Numbered from the stretch's first letter, positions 29,454 to 37,027 are shown. The stretch: 64,000 nucleotides of DNA from Otariodibacter oris (GCF_009684715.1 NZ_CP016604.1:1131262-1195261), one strand, 5' to 3'. A program made the numbers and translations. Notes: generated by a model not told the origin, from the letters alone.

Positions 29454-30506
29454 TTATTTTTTTTCTAATAGCTTTTTACCAATAACAAAACCTAATAATG
29501 GAGGAACAGCATTACCAATTTGTCTATATTGCTGAGTTTTTGTTCCTTTAAATTCAAAATGATCTGGAAATGATTGTAATCTCGCATTTTCTCGGGCTGT
29601 AGGAATTCTATTCCAACAATAATGAAAATGATTTCTATGGCCCGTATCAATAGTCCTTGATGGCTTTTGACTATGATAACGAGTCCAAGCTTCATTAAAT
29701 TTTCTCGATTCCCCAACCCCAGGAGGAAGATCTTTATAATTACCACCTTCTGGAACTTGCTTGATTACAGAAACAACCAAATCAGTATGTTTAGTGGCTA
29801 CGTGATTTAATAATTTTAATGATTTCCTTCTCATCATCTTCTGATAACTACTTTGAGCTGGTTTAGTATATTCTGCTACTTCAGTTCCTAACATGTTTTC
29901 CAAACTAGGTAAATCTCCTATAGCTTGTTCACAAGTTACATAATCTTTTTCTGCATGTGTAGGAGGTGGAAACTCAAATGGTTCTCTACTTTTAGTACCC
30001 ACAAAAAACATTCTTTTACGAATTTGTGGAATACCATAATCAGGGGCATAAAGTAATTTTTCTGATACAGAATAGCCTAATCGTTTAAATTCATTCATAA
30101 TGGCCTCTTTTGCTCTTCCTTTATACAAAGTTGCAATGCCTGGCACATTTTCAATAACAATAAACCTAGGATTAATTCTTTCTGCTAATTTAAAAACAGA
30201 ATAAAATAATTTATTTCTATTATCATTTTCTTCTCTTTTACCAGTTAATGAAAAACCTTGGCAAGGTGGTCCTGCTACTATCAATTCTATTTTTTTTCTA
30301 CCTAATGCATCGATTATAATATCCAAACTTTCTTGTTTCGATAAGTCTAGCTTTAGTGCTTTTGCATGCATATGGTTGTGAGAAAAAGAATCTAACGCAG
30401 ATTGTTCAATATCTACTCCAACTATACACTCAAATCCAGCTTGTTCGAATCCAAATGATAATCCTCCACATCCAGAGAATAAGTCAATCATATATTTTTT
30501 AATCAT
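29454..30506 (-). CDS. C5-cytosine DNA methyltransferase (first of two)
   Basis: 350 aa. Motif I MIDLFSGCGGLSFGFEQAGF near residue 5, motif IV VAGPPCQGFSLTGKREEND with the catalytic Cys near 80, motif VI IENVPGIATLY near 117, motif VIII YGIPQIRKRMFFVGTK near 158, motifs IX-X ENARLQSFPDHFEF and QIGNAVPPLLGFVIG at the C terminus. All key residues are present. It is the promoter-proximal gene of the methyltransferase pair. Two C5 enzymes with one endonuclease suggest an asymmetric target in which each strand has its own methylase, or two sites; this is inference. Confidence 0.9.
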   Translation of the reverse strand: MIKKYMIDLFSGCGGLSFGFEQAGFECIVGVDIEQSALDSFSHNHMHAKALKLDLSKQESLDIIIDALGRKKIELIVAGPPCQGFSLTGKREENDNRNKLFYSVFKLAERINPRFIVIENVPGIATLYKGRAKEAIMNEFKRLGYSVSEKLLYAPDYGIPQIRKRMFFVGTKSREPFEFPPPTHAEKDYVTCEQAIGDLPSLENMLGTEVAEYTKPAQSSYQKMMRRKSLKLLNHVATKHTDLVVSVIKQVPEGGNYKDLPPGVGESRKFNEAWTRYHSQKPSRTIDTGHRNHFHYCWNRIPTARENARLQSFPDHFEFKGTKTQQYRQIGNAVPPLLGFVIGKKLLEKK

Positions 30507-30532
30507 TTTTTACCTATAAAAATTCTATAATG

Positions 30533-30542
30533 TACAATTGTA
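30533..30542. promoter_or_regulatory. Palindrome in the methyltransferase promoter region
   Basis: TACAATTGTA, a perfect 10-bp palindrome about 27 bp before the first methyltransferase start and beside candidate -10 elements (TATAGA/TACATT on the minus strand). It could be an operator; some C5 methyltransferases repress their own genes. Weak on its own. Confidence 0.35.
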
Positions 30543-30582
30543 TCACAATCCACACTTACCATATAAATTTATCTAAAAAGGT

Positions 30583-30631
30583 CAAGGGAATTCCCTTGCA
30601 AGTCCACAGAGCTAGCTCTGTGTGTACTTGC
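30583..30631. repeat. Two adjacent perfect palindromes, the second within flanking arms
   Basis: CAAGGGAATTCCCTTG (30583-30598, 16 bp, perfect) is followed by CACAGAGCTAGCTCTGTG (30605-30622, 18 bp, perfect). The second is framed by GCAAGT (30598-30603) and ACTTGC (30626-30631), giving a long extruded stem. No T-run follows on either strand, so it is not a simple terminator. It is relatively GC-rich in very AT-rich surroundings. It could be an oriT- or origin-type cruciform, a regulator operator, or an RNA leader of the next gene. Confidence 0.6.
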
Positions 30632-30665
30632 CCTTCTTAGCTAATTTAAAAAATAGGAGTTTTAT

Positions 30666-31163
30666 ATGACCACCCCATATTCATACACTAGTAAAAAACA
30701 AATCGCTGAGTTATATGCTAAAGCTTCATTAAAACCAATCTCATTATTAAATTGCGAGAATTTTTCAAACACAGGAAAGATAGGCTTACTACTAACAATT
30801 TCATTTTATATTACATCCTCTTTACTCTGCATCTATTGGTTTACATTAGATACATCAATTAAACAATATTTACTTCTTTCCATTCTATTGTTAGCAATTG
30901 TTTGGCTTTTAAGATATATGATTGACGTTCTTCTAAAACTGTATCAAAAAAATCTTGAATATGAATTTAAAAATTTGCCATCTCCTAAAAAGTTATTAAA
31001 AGTTATCAATGGAATGTTAGCATTTGCAGAAAAAGAAGGCTTCACTAGGGATTCTATGAGTGTATTTATATCTGAAAATTTAAGAGATGAAATTAATATA
31101 GGAAAAACAACCATTAATAAGTGGTTTGCTATGTCAAATGATGCAGTAAAAAATAAACTTTAA
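30666..31163 (+). CDS. Membrane-anchored hypothetical protein of the element
   Basis: 165 aa. A cytoplasmic N terminus (SYTSKKQIAELYAKASLKPI) is followed by two hydrophobic segments at about residues 38-58 and 67-88, then a charged C-terminal domain with a helix-turn-helix-like end (DEINIGKTTINKWFAMSND). A TAGGAGTTTTAT ribosome binding site is present. Preceded by the double palindrome. Not recognised. The layout fits a mobilization, entry-exclusion or replication-anchoring protein, but this is inference. Confidence 0.65.
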   Translation: MTTPYSYTSKKQIAELYAKASLKPISLLNCENFSNTGKIGLLLTISFYITSSLLCIYWFTLDTSIKQYLLLSILLLAIVWLLRYMIDVLLKLYQKNLEYEFKNLPSPKKLLKVINGMLAFAEKEGFTRDSMSVFISENLRDEINIGKTTINKWFAMSNDAVKNKL

Positions 31164-31182
31164 ATATCAATAGGTTAAATTT
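31160..31182 (+). repeat. 23-bp direct repeat, copy 1
   Basis: A 23-bp segment (begins TTAAATATCAATA) that recurs at 35062-35084 with only two differences. It lies between the membrane protein and the alpA-type gene. Possible binding site of the element's own regulator. Confidence 0.55.
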
Positions 31183-31281
31183 TTCAAAAGTGGAATTTAC
31201 CTTTTTGAAAAGACATTTTATACAAATTTTTCTAGGATTTCTTGCAGTTGCAATTTAATTCAAACACTAGTAGGAGATTCT

Positions 31282-31485
31282 ATGAAACAACCAATGCAAC
31301 CAACAGATCGATTTATTCGTAAATCAGAAGTATCTAAACTTACAGGGTTATCGAGTACATCAATTTGGCGACTATCCAAAGCGGGAGATTTTCCTAAATC
31401 AATTAAGATAGGAGAAAATGCAGTACGCTACTCTCTTAACGAAATTCTTTCTTGGATTGAAACCAAAAAATCAGAGAGGGGCTAA
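31282..31485 (+). CDS. AlpA-type regulator / excisionase-like protein
   Basis: 67 aa. MerR-like winged helix typical of the AlpA family: RFIRKSEVSKLTGLSSTSIW at residue 10, then RLSKAGDFPKSIKIGENAVR and SLNEILSWIETKK. AlpA-type proteins of P4-like elements activate or direct excision of the integrated element, so this may be the recombination directionality factor. A TAGGAGATTCT ribosome binding site precedes it. The next gene starts 2 bp after its stop codon. Confidence 0.88.
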   Translation: MKQPMQPTDRFIRKSEVSKLTGLSSTSIWRLSKAGDFPKSIKIGENAVRYSLNEILSWIETKKSERG

Positions 31486-31486
31486 T

Positions 31487-33214
31487 ATGAATATTCAAAA
31501 AGCTCCCTACTTCTCACATCAATCTAAAGCTCCTTTTGATGAAACAATTATATTGGCTGGAACTTTAGCTTGGGATAAAGGTTACCATGAAACGATCATT
31601 AATTGGCTATCATTAAAAAATGATAAGAAGTTCGTTATTTTAGGGGATGAACAATTAGAAAAATTACCCAATTTACAAATTGTGAGAAAAGAAAAGCGAT
31701 CTGCAAGAATTATTCAACTTGGAGAATTAAGTGGTACTCATATTGCACTAATTTGCCAAAGTATTGCAATGTTATCAAGAGTATCAACATTACTGCTATT
31801 TGATAATGCCCTTTCACTCAAAGAAAATTTAACTAATTATCTTGAGCGTATTCGAAATAATCAAGCCGTTACATTCGCTGAACTAGATAGAACTATACAA
31901 CTTAATGAATCTGATGTATCGAAACATTTTCTTGAATACTGTGAAGAAAGCTATGCTTATAATAAAGAAACAAAACAATTTTATTATTATGAGAAAGATA
32001 TTTGGAAACCAATTGATGATTATCTATTAACTGCTAATCTCATTAAATTTCTCAAGAGCATTAACGCTAAGTACACCAAAAAACAGCTTGATAATTATGT
32101 AGCTTTATTACGTTATGATGTACCTTTAATGCAAAATCCAAAGCCTGAATTAATGGGATTTTTAGATGCTGTGATTGATCGATCAACTGGTGAAGTATCG
32201 GAACATAGCCCTACTCATTGGCTATTGTCTATTATCCCCTTTCATTATAAAAACACTCAAAAACATACACCTAATTTTGATAAATGGCTTAATTTCGTTA
32301 GTAATAATAGCGAAAAGAAAAAAAACGTTTTATTAGCTTTACTGTATATGGTTTTAAGCAATCGTTATGACTGGCAATTATTTATGGAAATAACAGGAAA
32401 TGGTGCAACAGGAAAATCAATTCTTACTAATATTTGCATGGAAATCATAGGATTAGATAATGTTATCTCTCTCAATTTAAATAATCTTGATAACCCAAAG
32501 GAACGTTATCCTATTAAAGATAAATTACTCATCATCTGCCCTGATCAACCTAGCTATAAGATGATAGGCTCTGGTCTGAAAGCAATTACTGGAGGAGATT
32601 TAATTCGAGTAGAACCTAAATATAAAGACCCTATTAGCATTACTTGCAAAGCTGTTGTGATTATAGTCAATAATGAACCTACTAAATTTATTGATCGAAG
32701 TGGTGGTATAGAGCGTAGAAGAATTATTATCCATCTTTCTCGTGTAGTCCCTGATAACGAACGAGATTTACAACTCTATCAAAAAATTAAAACTGAAATC
32801 CCAAGTATAATCCAACAACTATTATCAAAATTTTCAGATAATCCCTTAATAGCTAGAGAGATTCTACTAGACCACAAAAAAAGTAGCGAATCCTTAAAAA
32901 TCAACCAATTTTCAGATCCCATTGTAGAGTTTTGTAGTCATTTCAAAACAACTGCTGATACAAATGGACTTTTTGTCGGAAATGCCAATAGCAAAAATTG
33001 GAAAGATACTCTATATTCGGCTTATCTAGCTTTCTTGAAAGCAAACAACTTGTCCTATAAAATTACATTGCCTCTGTTCGCCAAAGCTATGGAACAAGGG
33101 CTTAGGCAGAATAAGTGTACATTTGACTACACAAGAACCAAGAGAAAACAAGGTTTTCAAACCAATGTACACTTTAAGGATATCGAAGAATTTAGTGTAC
33201 TTTTTATCAAATAA
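31487..33214 (+). CDS. P4-like primase/SF3 helicase replication protein
   Basis: 575 aa. The C-terminal two thirds look like the phage/plasmid P4-family D5-N/SF3 helicase: FMEITGNGATGKSILTNI (Walker A GNGATGKS at 304-311), LLIICPDQPSYK (Walker B region near 348), VVIIVNNEP (sensor Asn 396) and GIERRRIIIHL (Arg finger region near 408). The N-terminal part lacks a recognisable zinc/TOPRIM primase, so it may be helicase-only. ATG 31487 follows the alpA stop by one base; an earlier in-frame ATG at 31418 lies inside alpA. Probably supports replication of the excised circle. Confidence 0.85.
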   Translation: MNIQKAPYFSHQSKAPFDETIILAGTLAWDKGYHETIINWLSLKNDKKFVILGDEQLEKLPNLQIVRKEKRSARIIQLGELSGTHIALICQSIAMLSRVSTLLLFDNALSLKENLTNYLERIRNNQAVTFAELDRTIQLNESDVSKHFLEYCEESYAYNKETKQFYYYEKDIWKPIDDYLLTANLIKFLKSINAKYTKKQLDNYVALLRYDVPLMQNPKPELMGFLDAVIDRSTGEVSEHSPTHWLLSIIPFHYKNTQKHTPNFDKWLNFVSNNSEKKKNVLLALLYMVLSNRYDWQLFMEITGNGATGKSILTNICMEIIGLDNVISLNLNNLDNPKERYPIKDKLLIICPDQPSYKMIGSGLKAITGGDLIRVEPKYKDPISITCKAVVIIVNNEPTKFIDRSGGIERRRIIIHLSRVVPDNERDLQLYQKIKTEIPSIIQQLLSKFSDNPLIAREILLDHKKSSESLKINQFSDPIVEFCSHFKTTADTNGLFVGNANSKNWKDTLYSAYLAFLKANNLSYKITLPLFAKAMEQGLRQNKCTFDYTRTKRKQGFQTNVHFKDIEEFSVLFIK

Positions 33215-33284
33215 AAGTTCGAAAATACTCATTGTATAAAGTTATATGTTAACAAATAGTTTTTATTACTAGGAGTGAAATAAT

Positions 33285-34844
33285 ATGAAAATAAGTTATA
33301 TAAAAATAAAAAACTTCAGGGGATACGAAAAAGAAATAGTAGTAAATTTTGACAACCTAACTGCAATTGTAGGTAAAAATGATGTTGGAAAATCCACTAT
33401 ACTTGAGGCTCTAGACATTTTTTTTAATAATGGTAAAGGAATCATTAAGATAGATAAAAATGATGTAAATAAAAAGGCTGTAGAATCTGGAGATTTTGAA
33501 ACAATTATTACTGTTTGTTTTGATGATCTTCCAGAAAAAATTATTATAGATTCCTCTGTTGAAACAACACTTAAAGATGAATACTTACTTAACTCACAAG
33601 AAAAACTAGAAATTATCAAAAAATATAAAAATGGTGGTTCCCATAAAGTCTATTTAAAAGCAAAACATCCAAATAATCCTAAATGTTCTGATTTATTACT
33701 AAAGAAAAACACCGAACTGAAAAAATTGATGCAAGATGAAGATATTTCAAATGCTGATTTTAATATAAACTCTTCTATGAGAAAGGGATTGTGGCAAAAA
33801 TATTTAAATGATCTGCAACTTGAAGATATTGAAATTGATGTCACTAAAGAAGATGCTAGAAAAATTTGGGATAAATTAGCTATATATTTACCTGTTTATT
33901 CTTTATTTCAATCTGACAGAAAAAATAGTGATAACGATAATGAAGTGCAAGATCCACTTAAAGAAGCAGTAAAGCAAATAGTTAATGATGAAAGTTTGCA
34001 AACTAGCTTGGCTGAAATTGCAGATATAGTTAGAAATAAGATAGAGGAAGTCTCATCTAGAACCCTACAGAAGATTAGAGAAATGGATCCAGAAATAGCC
34101 AATACGCTAAATCCAATTATTCCATCATCAGAAGATTTAAAATGGCAAGATGTTTTCAAAAACGTTTCTATTTCAGGAGACGAAAATATTCCAATTAATA
34201 AAAGAGGAAGTGGAGTTAGGAGATTAATTTTACTAAATTTTTTTAGAGCTGAAGCAGAAAGACGTGCAGAAAATAATGAAAATGCTAATGTTATTTATGC
34301 TATTGAAGAGCCAGAAACATCACAACATACAAGTAATCAGCATAAATTAATTAAAGCCCTTAAAGAGCTTTCAAATCAAGACAAAACACAAATATTACTA
34401 ACCACTCATAGCTCTAACATAGTAAAACAACTAGATTTTGAAAATCTTAGACTACTAAAAAATACTAATGAAGACAAAAAAATCATAAATGTATCTCCTA
34501 AACAATTAAATTATCCATCATTAAATGAAGTAAATTACTTAGCTTTTGAAGAAATAACTGAAGAATATCACAATGAATTATATGGACATATTGAACTACA
34601 AGGTTGGCTACAAGAATATAGAGCTAATAAATCCAAAATGTCATATCATAAACAAAATAGAGATGGGAGTCCAGTGAACCCTGATGGACCGCAAAAAATA
34701 TGTTTAACAGATTATATTAGGCACCAGATTCATCATCCCGAAAATAATCTAAATACTCGATTTACTCCAAACCAATTAAAAGAATCTATAGAGCAAATGA
34801 GAATATATATATCTGAAAAAAAGAAAAATAAAGGGGAATCTTAG
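33285..34844 (+). CDS. ABC-type AAA ATPase, probable phage-defence cargo
   Basis: 519 aa. SMC/OLD-like ATPase head: Walker A IVGKNDVGKST (30-38), signature-like KRGSGVRRL (306-314), Walker B VIYAIEEPE (336-344) and switch His in LTTHSS (372-377). The insert between is long and charged. There is no TOPRIM nuclease as in OLD/GajA; instead the C terminus has a basic block with RHQIHHPEN (479-487) that recurs in defence-associated ATPases. Last gene before attR, the usual cargo slot. No partner nuclease gene follows, so it may act alone. Family membership is clear, function inferred. Confidence 0.75.
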   Translation: MKISYIKIKNFRGYEKEIVVNFDNLTAIVGKNDVGKSTILEALDIFFNNGKGIIKIDKNDVNKKAVESGDFETIITVCFDDLPEKIIIDSSVETTLKDEYLLNSQEKLEIIKKYKNGGSHKVYLKAKHPNNPKCSDLLLKKNTELKKLMQDEDISNADFNINSSMRKGLWQKYLNDLQLEDIEIDVTKEDARKIWDKLAIYLPVYSLFQSDRKNSDNDNEVQDPLKEAVKQIVNDESLQTSLAEIADIVRNKIEEVSSRTLQKIREMDPEIANTLNPIIPSSEDLKWQDVFKNVSISGDENIPINKRGSGVRRLILLNFFRAEAERRAENNENANVIYAIEEPETSQHTSNQHKLIKALKELSNQDKTQILLTTHSSNIVKQLDFENLRLLKNTNEDKKIINVSPKQLNYPSLNEVNYLAFEEITEEYHNELYGHIELQGWLQEYRANKSKMSYHKQNRDGSPVNPDGPQKICLTDYIRHQIHHPENNLNTRFTPNQLKESIEQMRIYISEKKKNKGES

Positions 34845-35014
34845 GTATTTAGCTTAAACCAATCAATAAGGGATTCTTTGTAAGCTAATCTAGAAAAATG
34901 AAGGCTATAATATTGATTACGATGCACAAGGTGCATACTTTGCATAAAAAGAAATTTTGGATTTTTAAACAAGGAAAATAGTTTATTTTACAATCAATAC
35001 TATCATTTTTATTT

Positions 35015-35034
35015 GTCGGTATTTTTGACGGTAC
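35015..35034. repeat. Right-end arm repeats
   Basis: GTCGGTATT (35015-35023, one mismatch) and GACGGTAC (35027-35034) repeat the GACGGTATT unit found four times near attL, 60-80 bp from attR. They are probably integrase arm sites. Confidence 0.6.
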
Positions 35035-35061
35035 AATCTATTTTAGTAGATAAAATTATCA

Positions 35062-35084
35062 TTAAATATCAATAAGTTAAACTT
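35062..35084 (+). repeat. 23-bp direct repeat, copy 2
   Basis: Second copy of the repeat at 31160-31182, with two differences, 10 bp before attR. Its placement beside the attachment site suggests an excisionase/AlpA-type binding site. Confidence 0.55.
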
Positions 35085-35093
35085 AAAAGATAT

Positions 35094-35109
35094 GATTGAG
35101 TGGGAATAA
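35094..35109. repeat. Right attachment repeat (attR)
   Basis: GATTGAGTGGGAATAA, identical to the guaA 3' end at 22978-22993. It marks the right boundary of the integrated element. Confidence 0.85.
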
Positions 35110-35122
35110 TATAAATAAAATT

Positions 35123-35156
35123 CATCTGACAGTAAAACTGTCAGATGAATTTTTTT
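35123..35156 (+). terminator. Terminator beyond attR, probably the original guaA terminator
   Basis: CATCTGACAG, TAAAA loop, CTGTCAGATG then AATTTTTTT. It lies 14 bp beyond attR, the distance expected for the guaA terminator before insertion. Confidence 0.85.
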
Positions 35157-35195
35157 AATAGATAAGAGATATAACATATTTATATGGTGTAAAAA

Positions 35196-36119
35196 ATGAA
35201 AATTGGAAAATTACAAGAACTAGAAGTCAGAGAATTATGGAAACATGAACAGTACGATTTTTCAGATTGGTTATCTAAAGACGAAAATATTGAATTACTT
35301 AATAATGAGATTGGGCTAACCCTTACAGATATAACTAAAGAGGTTTTTGTTGGTGCTTATAGATGCGATTTGGTGGCTAAAGATGAAACTACGGGTATTA
35401 AAGTAATAATAGAAAATCAATTAGAAGCAACAAATCATGAGCATCTTGGTAAAATTATTACTTATGCATCTGGTTTAGATACTGATGTAGTAATTTGGAT
35501 TGTAAAAGAAGCAAGGGAAGAACATAGAAGTGCAATAGAATGGCTTAATAATAAAACCACAAAAGATATATCTTTTTTCCTAATCGAGATTCATGCTTAT
35601 AAAATTGGTGATTCACTTCTAGCACCAAAATTTGAAATAGTGGAAAAACCTAATAACTTTTCAAAATCTACCAAAGCTAGTACTGAAAGTGGTAAACAGA
35701 ATAAATCACAAATAGAAAGATTAATTTTTTGGAATCAATTTAATGAAATTTTAATTTCAAAAAATAGACCATTTAATGTTAGAAAAGCAACTACAGATCA
35801 CTGGTATGATGTTGCTCTTGGCACAAGTGAAGCACATATATCAATAACATTAGTAAACAAGATAAACAGTATAGGCATAGAGATATATATAAATAATAAT
35901 AAAGAACTTTTTGACAAGCTATATAGTTCATCTGAAGATATTCATCATGAACTTGGATTTAATATGGATTGGCAAAGACTAGATAACAAGAAAGCATCTA
36001 GAATTATTTACTATATCAAAGGGTTAGATTTTGATAATCATGATAATTATGAACTTCTAATAGAAGAAATTATAGATAAAGTGATTAATATAAAAAAAGT
36101 ATTTAATGAATATCTTTGA
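35196..36119 (+). CDS. DUF4268 protein with PD-(D/E)XK nuclease-like N-terminal domain
   Basis: 307 aa. The N-terminal region has AYRCDLVAKDETTGIKVIIENQLEATNHEHLGKIITYA-type architecture, i.e. D58 and E73-x-Q75 of a PD-(D/E)XK variant with Gln for Lys, and LGKIITYASGLD near 84. The C-terminal half (from about 175) matches the DUF4268 pattern (LIFWNQFNEIL; IGIEIYINNNKELFDKL). Such proteins occur in defence islands and are often labelled nuclease-like, without proven function. It lies outside attR, next to a broken type I restriction gene. Confidence 0.75.
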   Translation: MKIGKLQELEVRELWKHEQYDFSDWLSKDENIELLNNEIGLTLTDITKEVFVGAYRCDLVAKDETTGIKVIIENQLEATNHEHLGKIITYASGLDTDVVIWIVKEAREEHRSAIEWLNNKTTKDISFFLIEIHAYKIGDSLLAPKFEIVEKPNNFSKSTKASTESGKQNKSQIERLIFWNQFNEILISKNRPFNVRKATTDHWYDVALGTSEAHISITLVNKINSIGIEIYINNNKELFDKLYSSSEDIHHELGFNMDWQRLDNKKASRIIYYIKGLDFDNHDNYELLIEEIIDKVINIKKVFNEYL

Positions 36120-36174
36120 TTATACTTATCTCTATAGTTTGATATTCCTAAAAATAAAAGTATAAAACAATTAA

Positions 36175-36198
36175 AGACCATAACTTCAGTTATGGTCT
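36175..36198 (+). terminator. Terminator after the DUF4268 gene
   Basis: AGACCATAAC, TTCA loop, GTTATGGTCT, then CTGTTT. Perfect 10-bp stem, weak U-run. Confidence 0.55.
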
Positions 36199-36289
36199 CT
36201 GTTTATCACCTATTTTTATATAAAATACAATCAATTAAACTCAGGTGAATAAACTATATTAAATAAAAATAACAAGGTAAATATAAAAA

Positions 36290-37027
36290 ATGGATAATAA
36301 ATCTTCAAAAATAAACAGTGAAGCAACACAACGTGCAGAGTTGCATCGAAAAATATGGGCAATTGCAGATGATGTGCGTGGAGCAGTAGATAGTTAGGAT
36401 TTTAAACAATATATACTAGGTATTCTGTTTTATCGCTTTATTTCAGAAAATATGACGGAGTTTTTTAATTCGGCAGAGCAGGAAGCGGGCGATTTAACCT
36501 TTGATTATGCAAAACTCAGTGATGCAGAGGCTGAACAAGACTTCCGACCAAATACAGTGGAAGATAAAGGCTTTTTTATCTTACCAAGCCAATTATTTGA
36601 AAATGTCGTCAAAACTGCTAAGGAAAATGAAAATCTCAATACAGATTTAGCCAATATTTTTAAATCCATTGAAGCAAGTGCGGTCGGATTTCCATCAGAA
36701 AATGATATCAAAGGCTTATTTGAAGATGTTGATACCACAAGTAATCGCTTAGGTGGAACAGTTGCGGAGAAAAATCAATGCCTTTGCTTTGAGGCTCTAG
36801 AACAAAATAAAGAAGATTCAATTTCTGATTTCTCTAATGGCGGATTTAAACTCACGTTTAAACCCAATTGCGATGTATGGATCACAACACTTGAGTTGGA
36901 TGCTAGATCGCTCACTAATGATAATTCCTTTACGTTAAAACTGCCTGCTGATAGAAAAACGCTATTTGAATTTGCTTACACTTTACGTTTAGAAGAAGCT
37001 AAGATTATTTCACTAAAAAAGTATTAG
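36290..37027 (+). pseudogene. hsdM: hsdM remnant: amber stop, truncated, fused to a foreign tail
   Basis: N-terminal type I restriction methyltransferase sequence starts at ATG 36290 (RAELHRKIWAIADDVRGAVDS), but the Trp expected in 'VDxWDFKQYILGILFYRFISEN' is a TAG at 36395-36397. The frame continues through the N-terminal helical domain to SNRLGGTVAEKN (ends near 36779) and then changes to about 80 residues unlike HsdM (FKLTFKPNCDVWITTLEL) before a stop. The SAM-binding NPPY domain, hsdS and hsdR are all absent. An ORF from 36452 could still give a 191-aa fragment. The remnant contains AAGTGCGGT (36676-36684), the H. influenzae-type uptake word. Confidence 0.85.

Larger units (their letters stand above)
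34845..35093. other. Right end of the element, non-coding
   Basis: About 250 bp of AT-rich DNA without a gene. It holds a small inverted repeat ATGCACAAGGTGCAT (34922-34936), the GACGGTATT-like arm repeats and the second copy of the 23-bp direct repeat, ending at attR. Confidence 0.6.
22978..35109. mobile_element. Integrative mobilizable element in guaA (about 12.1 kb)
   Basis: Bounded by the 16-bp guaA repeat. In order it carries an integrase, mobC, relaxase mobA with nested mobB/mobD, a hypothetical gene, an NgoFVII-like endonuclease, IS/MITE relics, two C5 methyltransferases (minus strand), a membrane protein, an alpA-type regulator, a P4-like primase/helicase and an ABC-type ATPase. No conjugative pilus or coupling-protein gene is present, so it would depend on a helper. 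I saw no ACAAGCGGT uptake words inside it, unlike the flanks. Gene content and repeats are direct; current mobility is inference. Confidence 0.88.

Noticed and set aside
33296-34159. Three antisense frames in the ABC ATPase gene
   Set aside because: Ser/Phe/Leu-rich shadows typical of antisense reading of Lys/Glu-rich coding sequence.
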